Origin: Fulvitalea axinellae
Lineage (GTDB): Bacteria > Bacteroidota > Bacteroidia > Cytophagales > Cyclobacteriaceae
DNA length: 64,000 nt
Reading direction: 5' to 3'
NCBI RefSeq assembly: GCF_036492835.1
Contig: NZ_AP025314.1
Coordinates: forward strand, 558,001 to 622,000
Shown: piece by piece, positions 25,508-34,104 of the stretch
How positions within the stretch are numbered: position 1 is the stretch's first letter
How the letters are laid out: each line of letters starts with the position of its first letter
Made by a program: the position numbers and the translations under genes
Notes under the pieces: model-generated
Databases searched by the model: none
What the model was told of the DNA's origin: nothing
Seen by the model: only the letters and a program-made list of their open reading frames with translations

Positions 25508-26539
25508 ATGAGAGTATCTGATAATTTGTCTTTCCTTGTAGTTATAGGTTGTGTATGGGCTTTTTTGACATTGGCTATTGTAATAATGGTAGTCAAGGTG
25601 ATGGCTCCAAAGTTAGCTTCAACAGAAACCGATTGGATATATAATATCATAACATTATTTGGAATGTGTGTAACAGCTGGAATAATGGGTGTTTCAGTTT
25701 ATTATTCATCAAAACACTCTAGTGACCAAATTCAAGCTATACATGCTCAAATGTCTCATTCTGATAGGGTCAGAAAAATAGAGAACCGTGAAGAAAGTAG
25801 AAGAGCACTTATGAATATAGAGCATTATTTTGAGTCTTATACAGCGATATATTTTGATCTGAATAAAGAGCTCCCGATTCTTAAAAATAGGTTGAAAAAA
25901 TTAAATAAAAAGAATGAAAATTATTTATTGAAGGTTCTTGGCAAGTTATCAGCTATGAAGTATCAATTGCCTTCCCAAACAGAAGATTTTAATAGATTGA
26001 GCCCAGAACTTATTCAAGCCTATAGGAAACTAGTAAGGCATGATAGGGAGATTGAAAGAAACTTGGAAATAGATGCTGATTTTTTAGGAAGTAGAGTGGA
26101 TGTGAAAAATACCATACTCTTCTTAGAGAAAACGCATTTTGAAATTGGTAATTACTTCAGGGATATAGCATATGAAATAGAAAGACAAAAGAGAGAATTG
26201 TATGAGCTTGATACAATCGTTTCAATTAATGACTGGACCGCAGGCTTCTTTATAATAGAACATGCTAATGGGCTGGCTATAGAAACAACAAGACATCCTA
26301 GAATGAAAATTTGGACTAAAGAAAAGTTGGAGTTACGCAAATACGATTTTACAGAAGAAACAGTATCATTTGAATACGAACTTCTTGAAAAACCAGTGAG
26401 TGAATTGGAAAAACAAGTAATGAAAAGGTGTTTAGGGAAGATAATGTCTTTCAATTTGAGTGATAAAGGTGTTAAAAAGTTTACAGGGAGAAAATTAGCG
26501 TCAAAACCAAAAGGCCATCATGAGTATATGTGGCAATAG
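25508..26539 (+). CDS. Two-span membrane protein with a cytoplasmic helical domain, unknown
   Basis: A 343-residue protein. Two membrane helices (LVVIGCVWAFLTLAIVIMVV and ITLFGMCVTAGIMGVSVYY) are followed by a long charged helical region (residues 75-230; HSDRVRKIENREESRRAL, KLNKKNENYLLKVLG) that is probably coiled coil. The last 100 residues are mixed. The gene is markedly AT-rich compared with the carbohydrate genes, as expected for horizontally acquired DNA, and lies 110 bases after the IS1182-type element. Some membrane-anchored defence or signalling proteins share this layout, but nothing here proves a function. Confidence 0.72.
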   Translation: MRVSDNLSFLVVIGCVWAFLTLAIVIMVVKVMAPKLASTETDWIYNIITLFGMCVTAGIMGVSVYYSSKHSSDQIQAIHAQMSHSDRVRKIENREESRRALMNIEHYFESYTAIYFDLNKELPILKNRLKKLNKKNENYLLKVLGKLSAMKYQLPSQTEDFNRLSPELIQAYRKLVRHDREIERNLEIDADFLGSRVDVKNTILFLEKTHFEIGNYFRDIAYEIERQKRELYELDTIVSINDWTAGFFIIEHANGLAIETTRHPRMKIWTKEKLELRKYDFTEETVSFEYELLEKPVSELEKQVMKRCLGKIMSFNLSDKGVKKFTGRKLASKPKGHHEYMWQ

Positions 26540-26645
26540 TTAATTTGGCAAAAAGCAATAATCGTCAAACGGTTAGCAAGATTTGGGGAATGAAAGAATG
26601 GTTTAGCGCATAAGTTTGTCTTCGACATCAAAAGAGACAAACGAT

Positions 26646-27137
26646 ATGGAAACGATTGTTAAGAACATTGAGGTAAAAACCTTGCCCCGCACTACACTCG
26701 CTTTTCACGGGGGAGCGGGCGCTTACCAAAAAGACAGGTCGCTGTATCAACGCCACCGCCAAGAGCTTTTTGCGTGGGCGGATTCTAAAGGCTTGCTGGC
26801 CGGCGGAGATTTCCAGTATTTAATTCTTTATAGGGATAGCCCCGAAGTAGCGCGTTATGGAGCCTCCGAAATGAGCCTGTGCCTTACTGTACCAGCCGAA
26901 ACGCAAACGGAAGAGCCGATAGGGAAAACGACTTTGGACCTTGGAGAATATGCGGTGTGCGAATGCGAGTTGAGCCCTCGGGACTTTCCGAAGGTTTGGG
27001 AGTGGATTTTTGGAGAGTGGTTATCCGAACACGGTTTTCGTCCTATAGCTGGTGCGCCGTATTTTGAGCGTTATCCCGAAGCGCCCGCTGGGGAGCTGTT
27101 CCGAGTGGATTTTTGCGTTCCGGTAGAGGGGGACTAA
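26646..27137 (+). CDS. GyrI/AraC-effector-binding-like domain protein
   Basis: A 163-residue soluble protein from ATG 26646 (METIVKNIEVKTLP). The pattern KTLPRTTLAFHGGAGAYQK, then helix, FQYLILYRDSPEV, the Cys-bearing strand SLCLTVPAETQ, LGEYAVCECELSPRDFPKVW and the C-terminal YFERYPEAPAGELFRVDFCV matches the duplicated fold of GyrI-like small-molecule-binding domains. These domains occur alone or fused to AraC/MerR regulators and bind hydrophobic ligands or hydrolyse xenobiotics. No DNA-binding domain is present. It is followed by a terminator. Confidence 0.8.
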   Translation: METIVKNIEVKTLPRTTLAFHGGAGAYQKDRSLYQRHRQELFAWADSKGLLAGGDFQYLILYRDSPEVARYGASEMSLCLTVPAETQTEEPIGKTTLDLGEYAVCECELSPRDFPKVWEWIFGEWLSEHGFRPIAGAPYFERYPEAPAGELFRVDFCVPVEGD

Positions 27138-27161
27138 AGGTTCTTGTAGACGTTTAACTTT

Positions 27162-27206
27162 CGCCCGTTTGTTTCTTTTTCATAGGAAATGGACGGGTGT
27201 TTTTTT
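27162..27206 (+). terminator. Terminator after the GyrI-like gene
   Basis: CGCCCGTTTGTTTC (27162-27175) pairs with GAAATGGACGGGTG (27186-27199) using G-T wobbles, followed by seven Ts. Confidence 0.7.
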
Positions 27207-27411
27207 GTGTGTTAAATTGGTTTTGTTATATATTAATTGAATTTATGGGTTGTTTATATGTGAAATAGGCTTCTTTGTTTTTATTTTATGTGTTGTTTTT
27301 TTGATATAAACATGATTGTATTTTTATATTTATCGTCAGTTGCCCCATGTGTTTAGATGATGGCGGACGGTGCTTTTGATAACATTGACCGCCTGACATT
27401 TAATAGTGACT

Positions 27412-27975
27412 ATGATGAACGAACCCTTAGTTTTGGAAAAGATTACGGATCCGATTAGCGACAATTATTTCGAAAACCAATTTTTTGAAGAATGTAAATT
27501 ATTGAAAGAGAGCGAAGGCATAAGTTGTAAGAACGGAGTGCAAATATCACAGGACCTTTTGGAATGTTCCGTCCTCGGTGAATGGCGCAGTTGGGTGGAT
27601 ATGTATCAACGGACTGTATCCGAAGGGCGTTTCCCGTTTTTATGGCCGTTTCAGCAAGACGGTATATCATTTGATTTTGCGGAAGAACTTGATGAGTTAG
27701 ACAAAAACAATAAATATTTCAGCTTGGGATGCGACCCTTCCGGTGACTGGTATGTGATGACCGGCGAAACGGGCCCGGAGGTGTACCTGTGTGATCAATA
27801 TGACTATGGGGTTTATGATTATTGGGCTACTCCGAATCACCTTTTGGCGTGGGCGGTTAGGGTTGTTTTAGCGGATGAGCATAAAATATCCCCCTTGGAG
27901 ATCAAAAGCCGATTTGATCAGAGAGAGAACAGGATTGATGACAAAACGTTGGAGCGGATTATGGAAGAGTTGTAA
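27412..27975 (+). CDS. Possible SMI1/KNR4 (SUKH)-like protein
   Basis: About 187 residues, ATG at 27412 or 27415. The C-terminal half has FSLGCDPSGDWYVMTGETGP, then VYLCDQYDYGVYDYWATPNH and LLAWAVRVV, which resembles the GDxxx...H/D...SFxxFL pattern of SUKH domains. Such proteins serve as immunity proteins or peptide-binding adaptors. The match is weak, so the call is tentative. No toxin gene is adjacent. A perfect hairpin follows the gene. Confidence 0.5.
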   Translation: MMNEPLVLEKITDPISDNYFENQFFEECKLLKESEGISCKNGVQISQDLLECSVLGEWRSWVDMYQRTVSEGRFPFLWPFQQDGISFDFAEELDELDKNNKYFSLGCDPSGDWYVMTGETGPEVYLCDQYDYGVYDYWATPNHLLAWAVRVVLADEHKISPLEIKSRFDQRENRIDDKTLERIMEEL

Positions 27976-27987
27976 TAATCCGCTGGG

Positions 27988-28033
27988 CGCAAACGCTGGA
28001 TAACAGCGTTTGCGTCCGTCGTTTAATTTGATT
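27988..28033 (+). terminator. Terminator after the SUKH-like gene
   Basis: A perfect 11-bp stem CGCAAACGCTG / CAGCGTTTGCG (27988-27998 and 28004-28014) with a 5-base loop. The following sequence is T-rich but not a clean T-run. Confidence 0.7.
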
Positions 28034-28080
28034 TTTTGACGCTTTCGCTAAAAACTCATAAACGGAAATATCTCGGTAAG

Positions 28081-28653
28081 ATGAAAAAGACATTGTACGA
28101 TCTAACAAAAGAGGATTGGAATACTCTTTTTCCGGTAAGTTTGGTGGAACATGATCCGGAATGGAAAACGATTTTTGAAAATGAGAAAGAGCGGATTATC
28201 GAAGCTGTTGGACAGGAATCGATTTTGAGAATAGAGCACTTTGGTAGCACGTCAATACCGGGGATCAAGTCCAAACCTTACATTGACATGATGATCGAAA
28301 TACCGGAAGACTTACTGTTCGACGAAGGGCTGGTCGAAAAATTCGAGGACTTGGGTTATGTTCATTTCAAAGTGCCTGCTCGCGAGGGAATCGAGGAATA
28401 TTCGTCTTTTGGAAAGGGGTATAATATTGAAGTCCAAAAGGAACAGATTTTCCATATCCATATGTGCCCGAAGGAAAACGTGATGTGGAGGCAGATAGAT
28501 TTCCGGAATTATTTGGTTTCGAACCCAGGAAAGGCAAAAGAATATGAAACATTGAAAGTGGAATTGGCTACCAAATACAGAAACGACAGGGGAGCCTACG
28601 TTATGGGCAAAACGGAATTTGTAAACGAGGTGTTGGCATTGATAGAGGGATAA
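28081..28653 (+). CDS. GrpB/UPF0157 nucleotidyltransferase-fold protein
   Basis: A 190-residue protein from ATG 28081 (MKKTLYDLTK). Family signatures are clear: VSLVEHDPEWKTIFENEKE, RIEHFGSTSIPGIKSKPYID (the polymerase-beta-like GSTS...D core) and IFHIHMCPKENVMWRQ followed by FRNYLVSNP. Members belong to the nucleotidyltransferase fold superfamily and their physiological role is not settled. Start 28036 is rejected because it adds 15 residues with no family match. Confidence 0.93.
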   Translation: MKKTLYDLTKEDWNTLFPVSLVEHDPEWKTIFENEKERIIEAVGQESILRIEHFGSTSIPGIKSKPYIDMMIEIPEDLLFDEGLVEKFEDLGYVHFKVPAREGIEEYSSFGKGYNIEVQKEQIFHIHMCPKENVMWRQIDFRNYLVSNPGKAKEYETLKVELATKYRNDRGAYVMGKTEFVNEVLALIEG

Positions 28654-28734
28654 GTTTTGCCGATTCTTTAAGGTCTGTACATTGTGAGGTACCTCTTGAT
28701 TTCCATCTTTTGATTAGCGTTTAGACAGACAAGA

Positions 28735-29385
28735 ATGAATATACCTGACAAGAACAAGAAGTTTCCGCTTGAGAATTATAACAGGCTATGTTTTCTGAAA
28801 AATGTCGTGAAGAATCCCAATATCATTGTAGGGGATTATACCTATTATGATGATTTCGAAACGGTGGAGAATTTTGAAAAGAACGTAAAGTACCTTTTCG
28901 ATTTTACCGGTGATAAATTACGAATAGGGAAATTTTGTATGATCGCTTCAGATGTCATATTCATTATGAATGGAGCGAATCATCTTACAGAATCGATTTC
29001 GACGTATCCATTCGCAATTTTTGGAGGAGATTGGGCCTCGGCTATGGAAGGGAAAGAATATCCGTCAAAAGGCGATACGATTATCGGCAATGACGTGTGG
29101 ATAGGTTATGGGGCTACTATTATGCCCGGCGTTACGATCGGGGACGGCGCTATAGTGGCTACAAAATCCGTAGTGACTAAAGATGTGGAACCGTATTCGA
29201 TAGTTGGGGGCAATCCAGCGCAAGAAGTGCGTAAGAGATTTTCGGAAAAACAGATCAAGGACTTATTGGAGATGCGCTGGTGGGACTGGCCCATTGAAGA
29301 GATTACGAAAAATGTTCAATCCTTGACGGGAGATAAAACAGAAGAGTTAAAAACTTTCAAGGATGATCAAAAAAACAAAATATAG
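28735..29385 (+). CDS. Vat/CatB-family xenobiotic acetyltransferase (left-handed beta-helix)
   Basis: A 216-residue protein. It shows the hexapeptide-repeat pattern (IGKFCMIASDVIFIMNGANH, IIGNDVWIGYGATIMPGVTI GDGAIVATKSVV) and the family C-terminus YSIVGGNPAQEVRKRFSEKQ. His83 in MNGANH corresponds to the catalytic histidine of streptogramin A acetyltransferases. The family transfers acetyl from acetyl-CoA to streptogramin A or chloramphenicol, and many chromosomal members have unknown natural substrates. A resistance phenotype cannot be assumed. It overlaps the next gene by 23 bases, indicating translational coupling. Confidence 0.9.
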   Translation: MNIPDKNKKFPLENYNRLCFLKNVVKNPNIIVGDYTYYDDFETVENFEKNVKYLFDFTGDKLRIGKFCMIASDVIFIMNGANHLTESISTYPFAIFGGDWASAMEGKEYPSKGDTIIGNDVWIGYGATIMPGVTIGDGAIVATKSVVTKDVEPYSIVGGNPAQEVRKRFSEKQIKDLLEMRWWDWPIEEITKNVQSLTGDKTEELKTFKDDQKNKI

Positions 29386-29863
29386 AGCCAACGGAGCAGT
29401 GGGTGCCTTGCTTGACGAATACGAAAAGGCAATAGATGAATTGATAAGGGTAATTCAGAATCTCTCTGAGGATGAGTTAACGACGATTATCGATTTGAAT
29501 ACGAAAGATGAGGATTGCAAGTCGGTTCAGACAATTTTGACTCATGTTGTTCAAAGTGGATATAACTATATAGTGGCGGTTAGGAAATGGCTTGGCGAAG
29601 AAATTCAATACAGGGAGAAAGTGTTTTATGGGGAAGTGAGAGACTATACAGTCGGGCTAAAAGAGATGTTTAAATTTAATGAGGCTCTGTTTGCCGATTA
29701 TCCGGATTTTGATTTTTATGAAAACGATTCGAATAAAAAAATAAATGCCCGATGGGGACAACAGTACGAACCGGAGCAATTATTTGAGCATGCGATAGTA
29801 CATGTCCTAAGGCATAGAAGGCAGGTAGAGATTTTTAAGGAAAGGATTAGGAGTGGACGATAG
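29363..29863 (+). CDS. DinB-like four-helix-bundle protein
   Basis: A 166-residue protein that starts inside the end of the Vat-like gene. It is helical, with three histidines in the expected DinB/YfiT metal-site positions: ILTHVVQSGYNY and EHAIVHVLRHRRQVE. DinB-superfamily proteins bind a divalent metal and include thiol transferases and damage-inducible proteins. The reaction here is unknown. Coupling with an acetyltransferase suggests a small xenobiotic-response pair. Confidence 0.82.
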   Translation: MIKKTKYRANGAVGALLDEYEKAIDELIRVIQNLSEDELTTIIDLNTKDEDCKSVQTILTHVVQSGYNYIVAVRKWLGEEIQYREKVFYGEVRDYTVGLKEMFKFNEALFADYPDFDFYENDSNKKINARWGQQYEPEQLFEHAIVHVLRHRRQVEIFKERIRSGR

Positions 29864-29958
29864 TGAATAGGGATGAAACAGTTTGCCGAAAACCTTTATT
29901 CATTTTATAGAGATATGAAGCGTTGGAAAGGCGCTGGGTTCGAAAATCCGTTTTACGG

Positions 29959-30342
29959 ATGAAAAAGGAAACCATAAAAGACAGAGAACCTGTTTGGATC
30001 GCTCTTTCGGAGTTTTATCTGGATACCGAGCTTCAGGATTCGGACTTTTTGCGTATTGCTTTTACTATAATCAGAAGCCCGTATTCGCTGGAAAAAGTAG
30101 AAGAGATCAATAAGTACGAGGTGTTTCCCGTTCTCCAATCGAATTTGTTGGTAACTGCGGGCGAATGGACAGGATTCGACAAAGAGTGGCTGGTGAATAG
30201 GGTTCAGGAGTCTTTGGCTGAACGGACAGCGTTTAGAAAGCGCTGTATAGAAGGCCTTTTTCTAACCCTTAAGTGGATGCAGGCCGATAATTGGAAAAAG
30301 CTTGAAAAGGTTTATTATGAACTGAATACGAAGCGGAACTGA
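29959..30342 (+). CDS. DUF7079-like small protein
   Basis: A 127-residue protein from ATG 29959 (MKKETIKDREP). The order WIALSEFYLDTELQDSDFLR, SPYSLEKVEEINKYEVFPVL, LVTAGEWTGFDKEWLVNRV resembles a small widespread helical family that I recall as DUF7079. Function is unknown. An alternative TTG start at 29923 is less likely. It is the sixth of seven short plus-strand accessory genes following the IS1182-type element. Confidence 0.7.
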   Translation: MKKETIKDREPVWIALSEFYLDTELQDSDFLRIAFTIIRSPYSLEKVEEINKYEVFPVLQSNLLVTAGEWTGFDKEWLVNRVQESLAERTAFRKRCIEGLFLTLKWMQADNWKKLEKVYYELNTKRN

Positions 30343-30458
30343 TTTTTCATTTTGAAAACTATGGATATCAAGAGCCATCATCCCGATTTATATTTTTCAG
30401 TCAAATATTTGAGACATTAAAGGCTATGATTTTTCGGTTTTAAATTTAGCAATAGGCA

Positions 30459-30920
30459 ATGAGTGAAGAGATTAAAATTATTTCAGTACGAAAGAGTCCG
30501 GATTATAAAGATAAAGCGATAGCGTATTTTCAGAAATGTTGGAAAGGGGTGGCTCCTGTGATTTACGAAGACTGCATAAGTCATTGTATAGAAGCGGAGA
30601 ACCCTTTGCCACAGTGGTATTTACTGGAAAAAAGAGGCGAGTTGATAGGTTGCGCTGGACTGATAACAAATGACTTTATCAGCAGAATGGATCTGTATCC
30701 TTGGTTTTGCGCCGTGTTTATCGATGAGAATCATAGGGGGAACGCTTACGGGAAGCTATTGATGGAACAGGCGAAAGGTGATGCCAAGGGTATGGGGTTT
30801 GGGAATTTATATTTATGCACAGACCACATAGGGTATTATGAAAAATATGGTTTTACCTATATTGGTCAAGGCTATCATCCTTGGGATGAGGAATCGAGGA
30901 TTTATAAATGTGAATTATAG
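30459..30920 (+). CDS. GNAT-family N-acetyltransferase
   Basis: A 153-residue protein with the GNAT core: a strand with PQWYLLEKRGELIGCAGLI, motif A as CAVFIDENHRGNAYGKLLME (acetyl-CoA-binding R-G-N-A-Y-G), and the late YYEKYGFTYIGQGYHPW. The substrate is unknown. It is the last gene before the IS256-family element, which begins 58 bases downstream of the stop. Confidence 0.9.
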   Translation: MSEEIKIISVRKSPDYKDKAIAYFQKCWKGVAPVIYEDCISHCIEAENPLPQWYLLEKRGELIGCAGLITNDFISRMDLYPWFCAVFIDENHRGNAYGKLLMEQAKGDAKGMGFGNLYLCTDHIGYYEKYGFTYIGQGYHPWDEESRIYKCEL

Positions 30921-30969
30921 TACCTTTTTTGAAAGTATAGAAACTTAGGGTTTTGTGGAGAGAATACGT

Positions 30970-30977
30970 TTCCGTGA
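30970..30977. repeat. Target-site duplication, left copy (IS256 element)
   Basis: TTCCGTGA directly abuts the left inverted end of the element and recurs at 32460-32467 next to the right end. IS256-family elements commonly duplicate 8-9 bp. Confidence 0.85.
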
Positions 30978-31033
30978 GACACTGTCTCAAAAAGTGTGTA
31001 AACTCAGAATGTCGGAATTAGGCCTTGTCTCGC

Positions 31034-32251
31034 CTAGATTTTGATTCTGTCCTCGAATATAACCAAAAACTGATTAAGGATCATGCCCCAGTTCCTCACG
31101 GGCATGGTCCATTTTTTTGTGGCTTCCCTGATCGCGAGAAACACCGTTTTGACCACCGCCTCGTCCGTGGGGAAGGAGAGTTTGTTTTTGGTGTATTTCC
31201 TGATCTTCCCGTTGAGGTTCTCGATCAGGTTGGTGGTGTAGACGATTTTCCTGATCTCCAGCGGGAAACCCAGGAAGACGGTCAGCTCGTCCCAGTTGTC
31301 CCGCCAGCTTTTGACGGCGTAGGAGTATTTGTGTTCCCACTTTTGGGCGAAATATTCCAGGGCCTGTTTGGCCTGGGTCTCGTTTGCCGAGTCATAAATG
31401 GCCTTCATGTCTTTGGCGAATTCCTTTCTCTCTTTGTGCGCAACGTATTTGAAGGAGTTCCGCACTTGGTGCACGACGCATATCTGCGTGGCGGTCTGCG
31501 GAAATACGGATTTTATCGCTTCCGTGAAGCCGGCTAGGTTGTCGGTGGCGGTGATCAGGACGTCCCGTACGCCCCTGGCTTTCATGTCCGTGAGCACCGA
31601 CATCCAGAACGAGGCCGATTCGTTCTTGCCCAGCCAGAATCCCAACACCTCCTTTTTTCCGTCCGTACGGAGCCCCACGGCGATATACACCGCCTTGTTG
31701 ACGACTTTCGAGTTCTCCCTGACCTTGAACACCAGCGCGTCCATCCACACGACCAAATAAACGGGATCAAGCGGGCGGTTCTGCCAAGCGACGATGTCTT
31801 CGGTGACCCTGTCCGTGATTCTGGAAATCGTCGCGGGGGACACTTCGATCCCGTACGCCTCCGAGACCTGTTCCCGGATATCGCTGTTCGACATGCCTTT
31901 GGAGTAAAGCGAGACGATGACGTTTTCCAAACCGTCCACCATGCTTTTGCGCTTGGGCACCAGCATCGGGGAAAAGGTCCCCTCGCGGTCGCGGGGAACA
32001 CGGATTTGGCTCTCGCCGAAGCTTGTCCTGATTTTTTTCGACCCGTGGCCGTTGCGGTAGTTCCCGTCCTCGCTCTTGCCGTGTTTCCCGTTGCCCAGAT
32101 GGGCGTCCAGCTCGCCTTCGAGCATCGCCTCGACCGCGTTTTTCTGGAGCCGTTTCAAAAAATCGCCGAGTTCCTCGGCGTTGCCGAACTCCTTGAGGAA
32201 GTCTGCGGACAACACGTCTTCCTTGCGAATGGTTTTCTCGTTCTTTTTCAT
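31034..32251 (-). CDS. IS256-family (Mutator-type) transposase
   Basis: About 405 residues from ATG 32251 ([13 protein letters not shown]). It shows the Mutator DDE core: [16 protein letters not shown] (first Asp), [18 protein letters not shown] with [15 protein letters not shown] (second Asp and the family CxxH-like motif), and [20 protein letters not shown] with the catalytic Glu. Upstream [15 protein letters not shown] and [11 protein letters not shown] are family hallmarks. The frame is intact. A start at 32341 would place 30 extra residues directly beside a strong hairpin and is unlikely. Confidence 0.95.
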   Translation of the reverse strand: MKKNEKTIRKEDVLSADFLKEFGNAEELGDFLKRLQKNAVEAMLEGELDAHLGNGKHGKSEDGNYRNGHGSKKIRTSFGESQIRVPRDREGTFSPMLVPKRKSMVDGLENVIVSLYSKGMSNSDIREQVSEAYGIEVSPATISRITDRVTEDIVAWQNRPLDPVYLVVWMDALVFKVRENSKVVNKAVYIAVGLRTDGKKEVLGFWLGKNESASFWMSVLTDMKARGVRDVLITATDNLAGFTEAIKSVFPQTATQICVVHQVRNSFKYVAHKERKEFAKDMKAIYDSANETQAKQALEYFAQKWEHKYSYAVKSWRDNWDELTVFLGFPLEIRKIVYTTNLIENLNGKIRKYTKNKLSFPTDEAVVKTVFLAIREATKKWTMPVRNWGMILNQFLVIFEDRIKI

Positions 32252-32339
32252 GTCTGAATATAACTTGTTGAAGTATATTCCCGACATCCTGAAACCTATA
32301 CGAATGAAAATGGGAGTGTCCCCTGCCGGGAGGCTCCTC

Positions 32340-32398
32340 ATTTTGTCAGTCAGTTTTCGGAGACGCTATCGCTCCTCCGAGAAACTGACTGACAAAAT
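32340..32398. repeat. Long internal inverted repeat within the IS256 element
   Basis: The arms ATTTTGTCAGTCAGTTT (from 32340) and AAACTGACTGACAAAAT (to 32398) are perfect 17-bp complements, and the inner bases (TCGGAG / CTCCGA) extend the stem with a small bulge. It lies between the right end of the element and the transposase start. It could block read-through transcription from outside or act as a translation barrier. Confidence 0.85.
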
Positions 32399-32459
32399 CG
32401 AGGGAACTTCCCCGCTTCGCTCATATAAATTTCATTTACACACTTAATGAAACGGTACC

Positions 32460-32467
32460 TTCCGTGA
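32460..32467. repeat. Target-site duplication, right copy (IS256 element)
   Basis: TTCCGTGA adjacent to the right end, identical to 30970-30977. Confidence 0.85.
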
Positions 32468-32563
32468 TTCTTAAATTCAACTTATTTAGCGGTTTTCGGG
32501 AAATGAATGTATTCCCGAAAGCCGCTAATATTTGCATTACACTTTTGGTGAAAGTGCGCCTAT

Positions 32564-33715
32564 TTATTTAGACATCTTGTAAATCTCCGTTCCGGCCAAC
32601 AAAAACGCTCCTACTCCGTATACGTCTGTCATTTCGGCGGTTACCGACTGAGGGGATGCTCCGACAGGCTGTATCCAACCCAATTTACCGTCAGGCCAAA
32701 CCGATTTTACCATCGTTTTCCAGCCTTTTCGTACGGATGGTCCGTATTTGTCTTTTTCCAGAAGACCGTTGTTGATGCCCCAAGCAAGTCCGTAGGTGAA
32801 AAAGCCCGTGCAACTCATCTCGGGATTCGGATAAGATTCGGGGTCCAGCATACTTGCGCGCCAATATCCCTCTTCCGATTGCAGGCTGGCTATTTTCTTC
32901 GCCATCTTTTTGTAAATATCCACGAAGTAAGCCCTGTGCTCGTAGTCCGCTGGAAGTTCGCTGAGGATAACCGCCAAACCGCCGAACACCCAGCCATTTC
33001 CTCTACCCCAGAATACGTTTTTGCCGTTTTTCTCTTTTTTCGAGAAGAAATTCGAATCTCTGTAATACAGGTCCTCCTTCTGGTCATAGAGGAAGTCTGT
33101 CGTCGCTTTGAACTCCTTGTACATAAATTCCAGATATTCCTTTTTGCCTGTTTCCTTGTATAATTTAGTCCAGACGGTGGGGGCCATAAACAAAGCGTCG
33201 CACCAAGACCAGCGGTTTTGGTAATGGTCGTCGCTTGTCTTTTCAAAGTCCAGGCTCACCGAGGAAGGATTCGCCAGGATAGAGTCCAAATGCGCCACCA
33301 TAGGCTTTATCATAGCTGAATCTTTATACTTTCGGAACAGTTCGGTATACATCTGGCCTACGCAGAAATCGTCAGCGTGATAGTATACTTTTTTACGCTT
33401 TATCCTGTCCCAGTTGTTTTGCTCGCCTATGCCTTTGAGCCAATCGAAATAATATGTGTCGTCAGCGATTTTTGCCCATTCCACCATGCCGGCGTACAGT
33501 GCGCCGTTGGTCCAGTCATTGTTTTTTTTCCTAAGTTGTTGTTTTGTTTGCCAAAAGGCCGTTTTTGCCATTACGCTTTTCACCGCTTTTTTTTCAAAGT
33601 CCGGCGAGAATGAGTTTTCGATTTGAGTAAAAGCGCTTTCTTTCGATTTGTTTCCCTGCTTACAGCCGACCACGGAAAAAATCAGTGCGAAAAGAATAAG
33701 ATACACCCTGTTCAT
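32564..33715 (-). CDS. GH105-family unsaturated glucuronyl/galacturonyl hydrolase, lipoprotein
   Basis: A 383-residue protein with a lipoprotein signal (ILFALIFSVVGC, Cys18). It follows the (alpha/alpha)6 barrel of GH105: NDWTNGALYAGMVEWAK, YYHADDFCVGQMYTELF (Asp115/116), NRWSWCDALFMAPTVWTKLY (Asp173, candidate catalytic Asp), and FWGRGNGWVFGGLAVIL. The family hydrolyses the unsaturated uronic acid left by rhamnogalacturonan or ulvan lyases through hydration of the double bond. This implies that the cell also processes lyase products, although no polysaccharide lyase is in the window. An inverted-repeat candidate operator lies about 210 bases upstream. Confidence 0.92.
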   Translation of the reverse strand: MNRVYLILFALIFSVVGCKQGNKSKESAFTQIENSFSPDFEKKAVKSVMAKTAFWQTKQQLRKKNNDWTNGALYAGMVEWAKIADDTYYFDWLKGIGEQNNWDRIKRKKVYYHADDFCVGQMYTELFRKYKDSAMIKPMVAHLDSILANPSSVSLDFEKTSDDHYQNRWSWCDALFMAPTVWTKLYKETGKKEYLEFMYKEFKATTDFLYDQKEDLYYRDSNFFSKKEKNGKNVFWGRGNGWVFGGLAVILSELPADYEHRAYFVDIYKKMAKKIASLQSEEGYWRASMLDPESYPNPEMSCTGFFTYGLAWGINNGLLEKDKYGPSVRKGWKTMVKSVWPDGKLGWIQPVGASPQSVTAEMTDVYGVGAFLLAGTEIYKMSK

Positions 33716-34104
33716 GATATTGGATTTTAGTTGAGCCTCAGGTATTTGTGCTTTTTATGAGGCTGGAAAAAGAATAAGACAATTGAGTCTTAAGCACTAA
33801 ATGTTTGTCAAAAGAAATAAATCCAAAACACCTGAAAAAAAACTGTGAAGCTTGGATAGGCCCCGATTGTTGCAATAAAAATCAGAGTATATTGTAAGTG
33901 AATTAAGTGCTTGATTTGAAGGTTTGTATCGTGTTTTGATACAAACGTTCCGGGTTTCTAGCTGGATTTTTTTATTGGAAAAAAGGTTGGCGGTTTTACG
34001 GCAAAAATCTAGTGACGCTTTATTTCCTTTTATGTTTTATCTTTCGTTTGGAGAAATGTCTATGGCTGTGGCGAAATAGAACTTTTTATTTTTGGACTGA
34101 AATA
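33716..34104. other. Divergent intergenic region upstream of GH105
   Basis: About 390 bases, AT-rich. The clearest structure is the 9-bp inverted repeat at 33922-33946. The plus-strand frame from 34012 to 34104 is open but the real start of the next gene is probably 34105. Confidence 0.45.
33922..33946. promoter_or_regulatory. Perfect inverted repeat, candidate operator
   Basis: GTTTGTATC-N7-GATACAAAC: perfect 9-bp arms with a 7-base spacer. It lies between the divergent GH105 gene and a membrane-protein gene. No T-run follows in either direction, so a dimeric regulator site is more likely than a terminator. The regulator is unknown. Confidence 0.5.

Larger units (their letters stand above)
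30978..32459 (-). mobile_element. Complete IS256-family insertion sequence
   Basis: A 1,482-bp element carrying one transposase gene. The imperfect 25-bp inverted ends (30978-31002 and 32435-32459) match at about 18 positions and share AAGTGTGTAAA at their inner side. Both ends are flanked by the same 8-bp direct repeat TTCCGTGA. The preserved duplication means the element inserted here as a unit and has not been rearranged since. Confidence 0.95.

Noticed and set aside
25508..30920. Integron-type gene cassette array
   Set aside because: The gene content is cassette-like, but the spacers lack recognisable attC core sites and no integrase is in the window. The genes also have their own terminators, which is not usual for cassettes.
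34081..34100. Bacteroidota -7 promoter (TATTTTTG) before the 34105 gene
   Set aside because: TATTTTTG is present, but no TTTG lies at the required upstream distance and the start codon would be almost at the transcription start.
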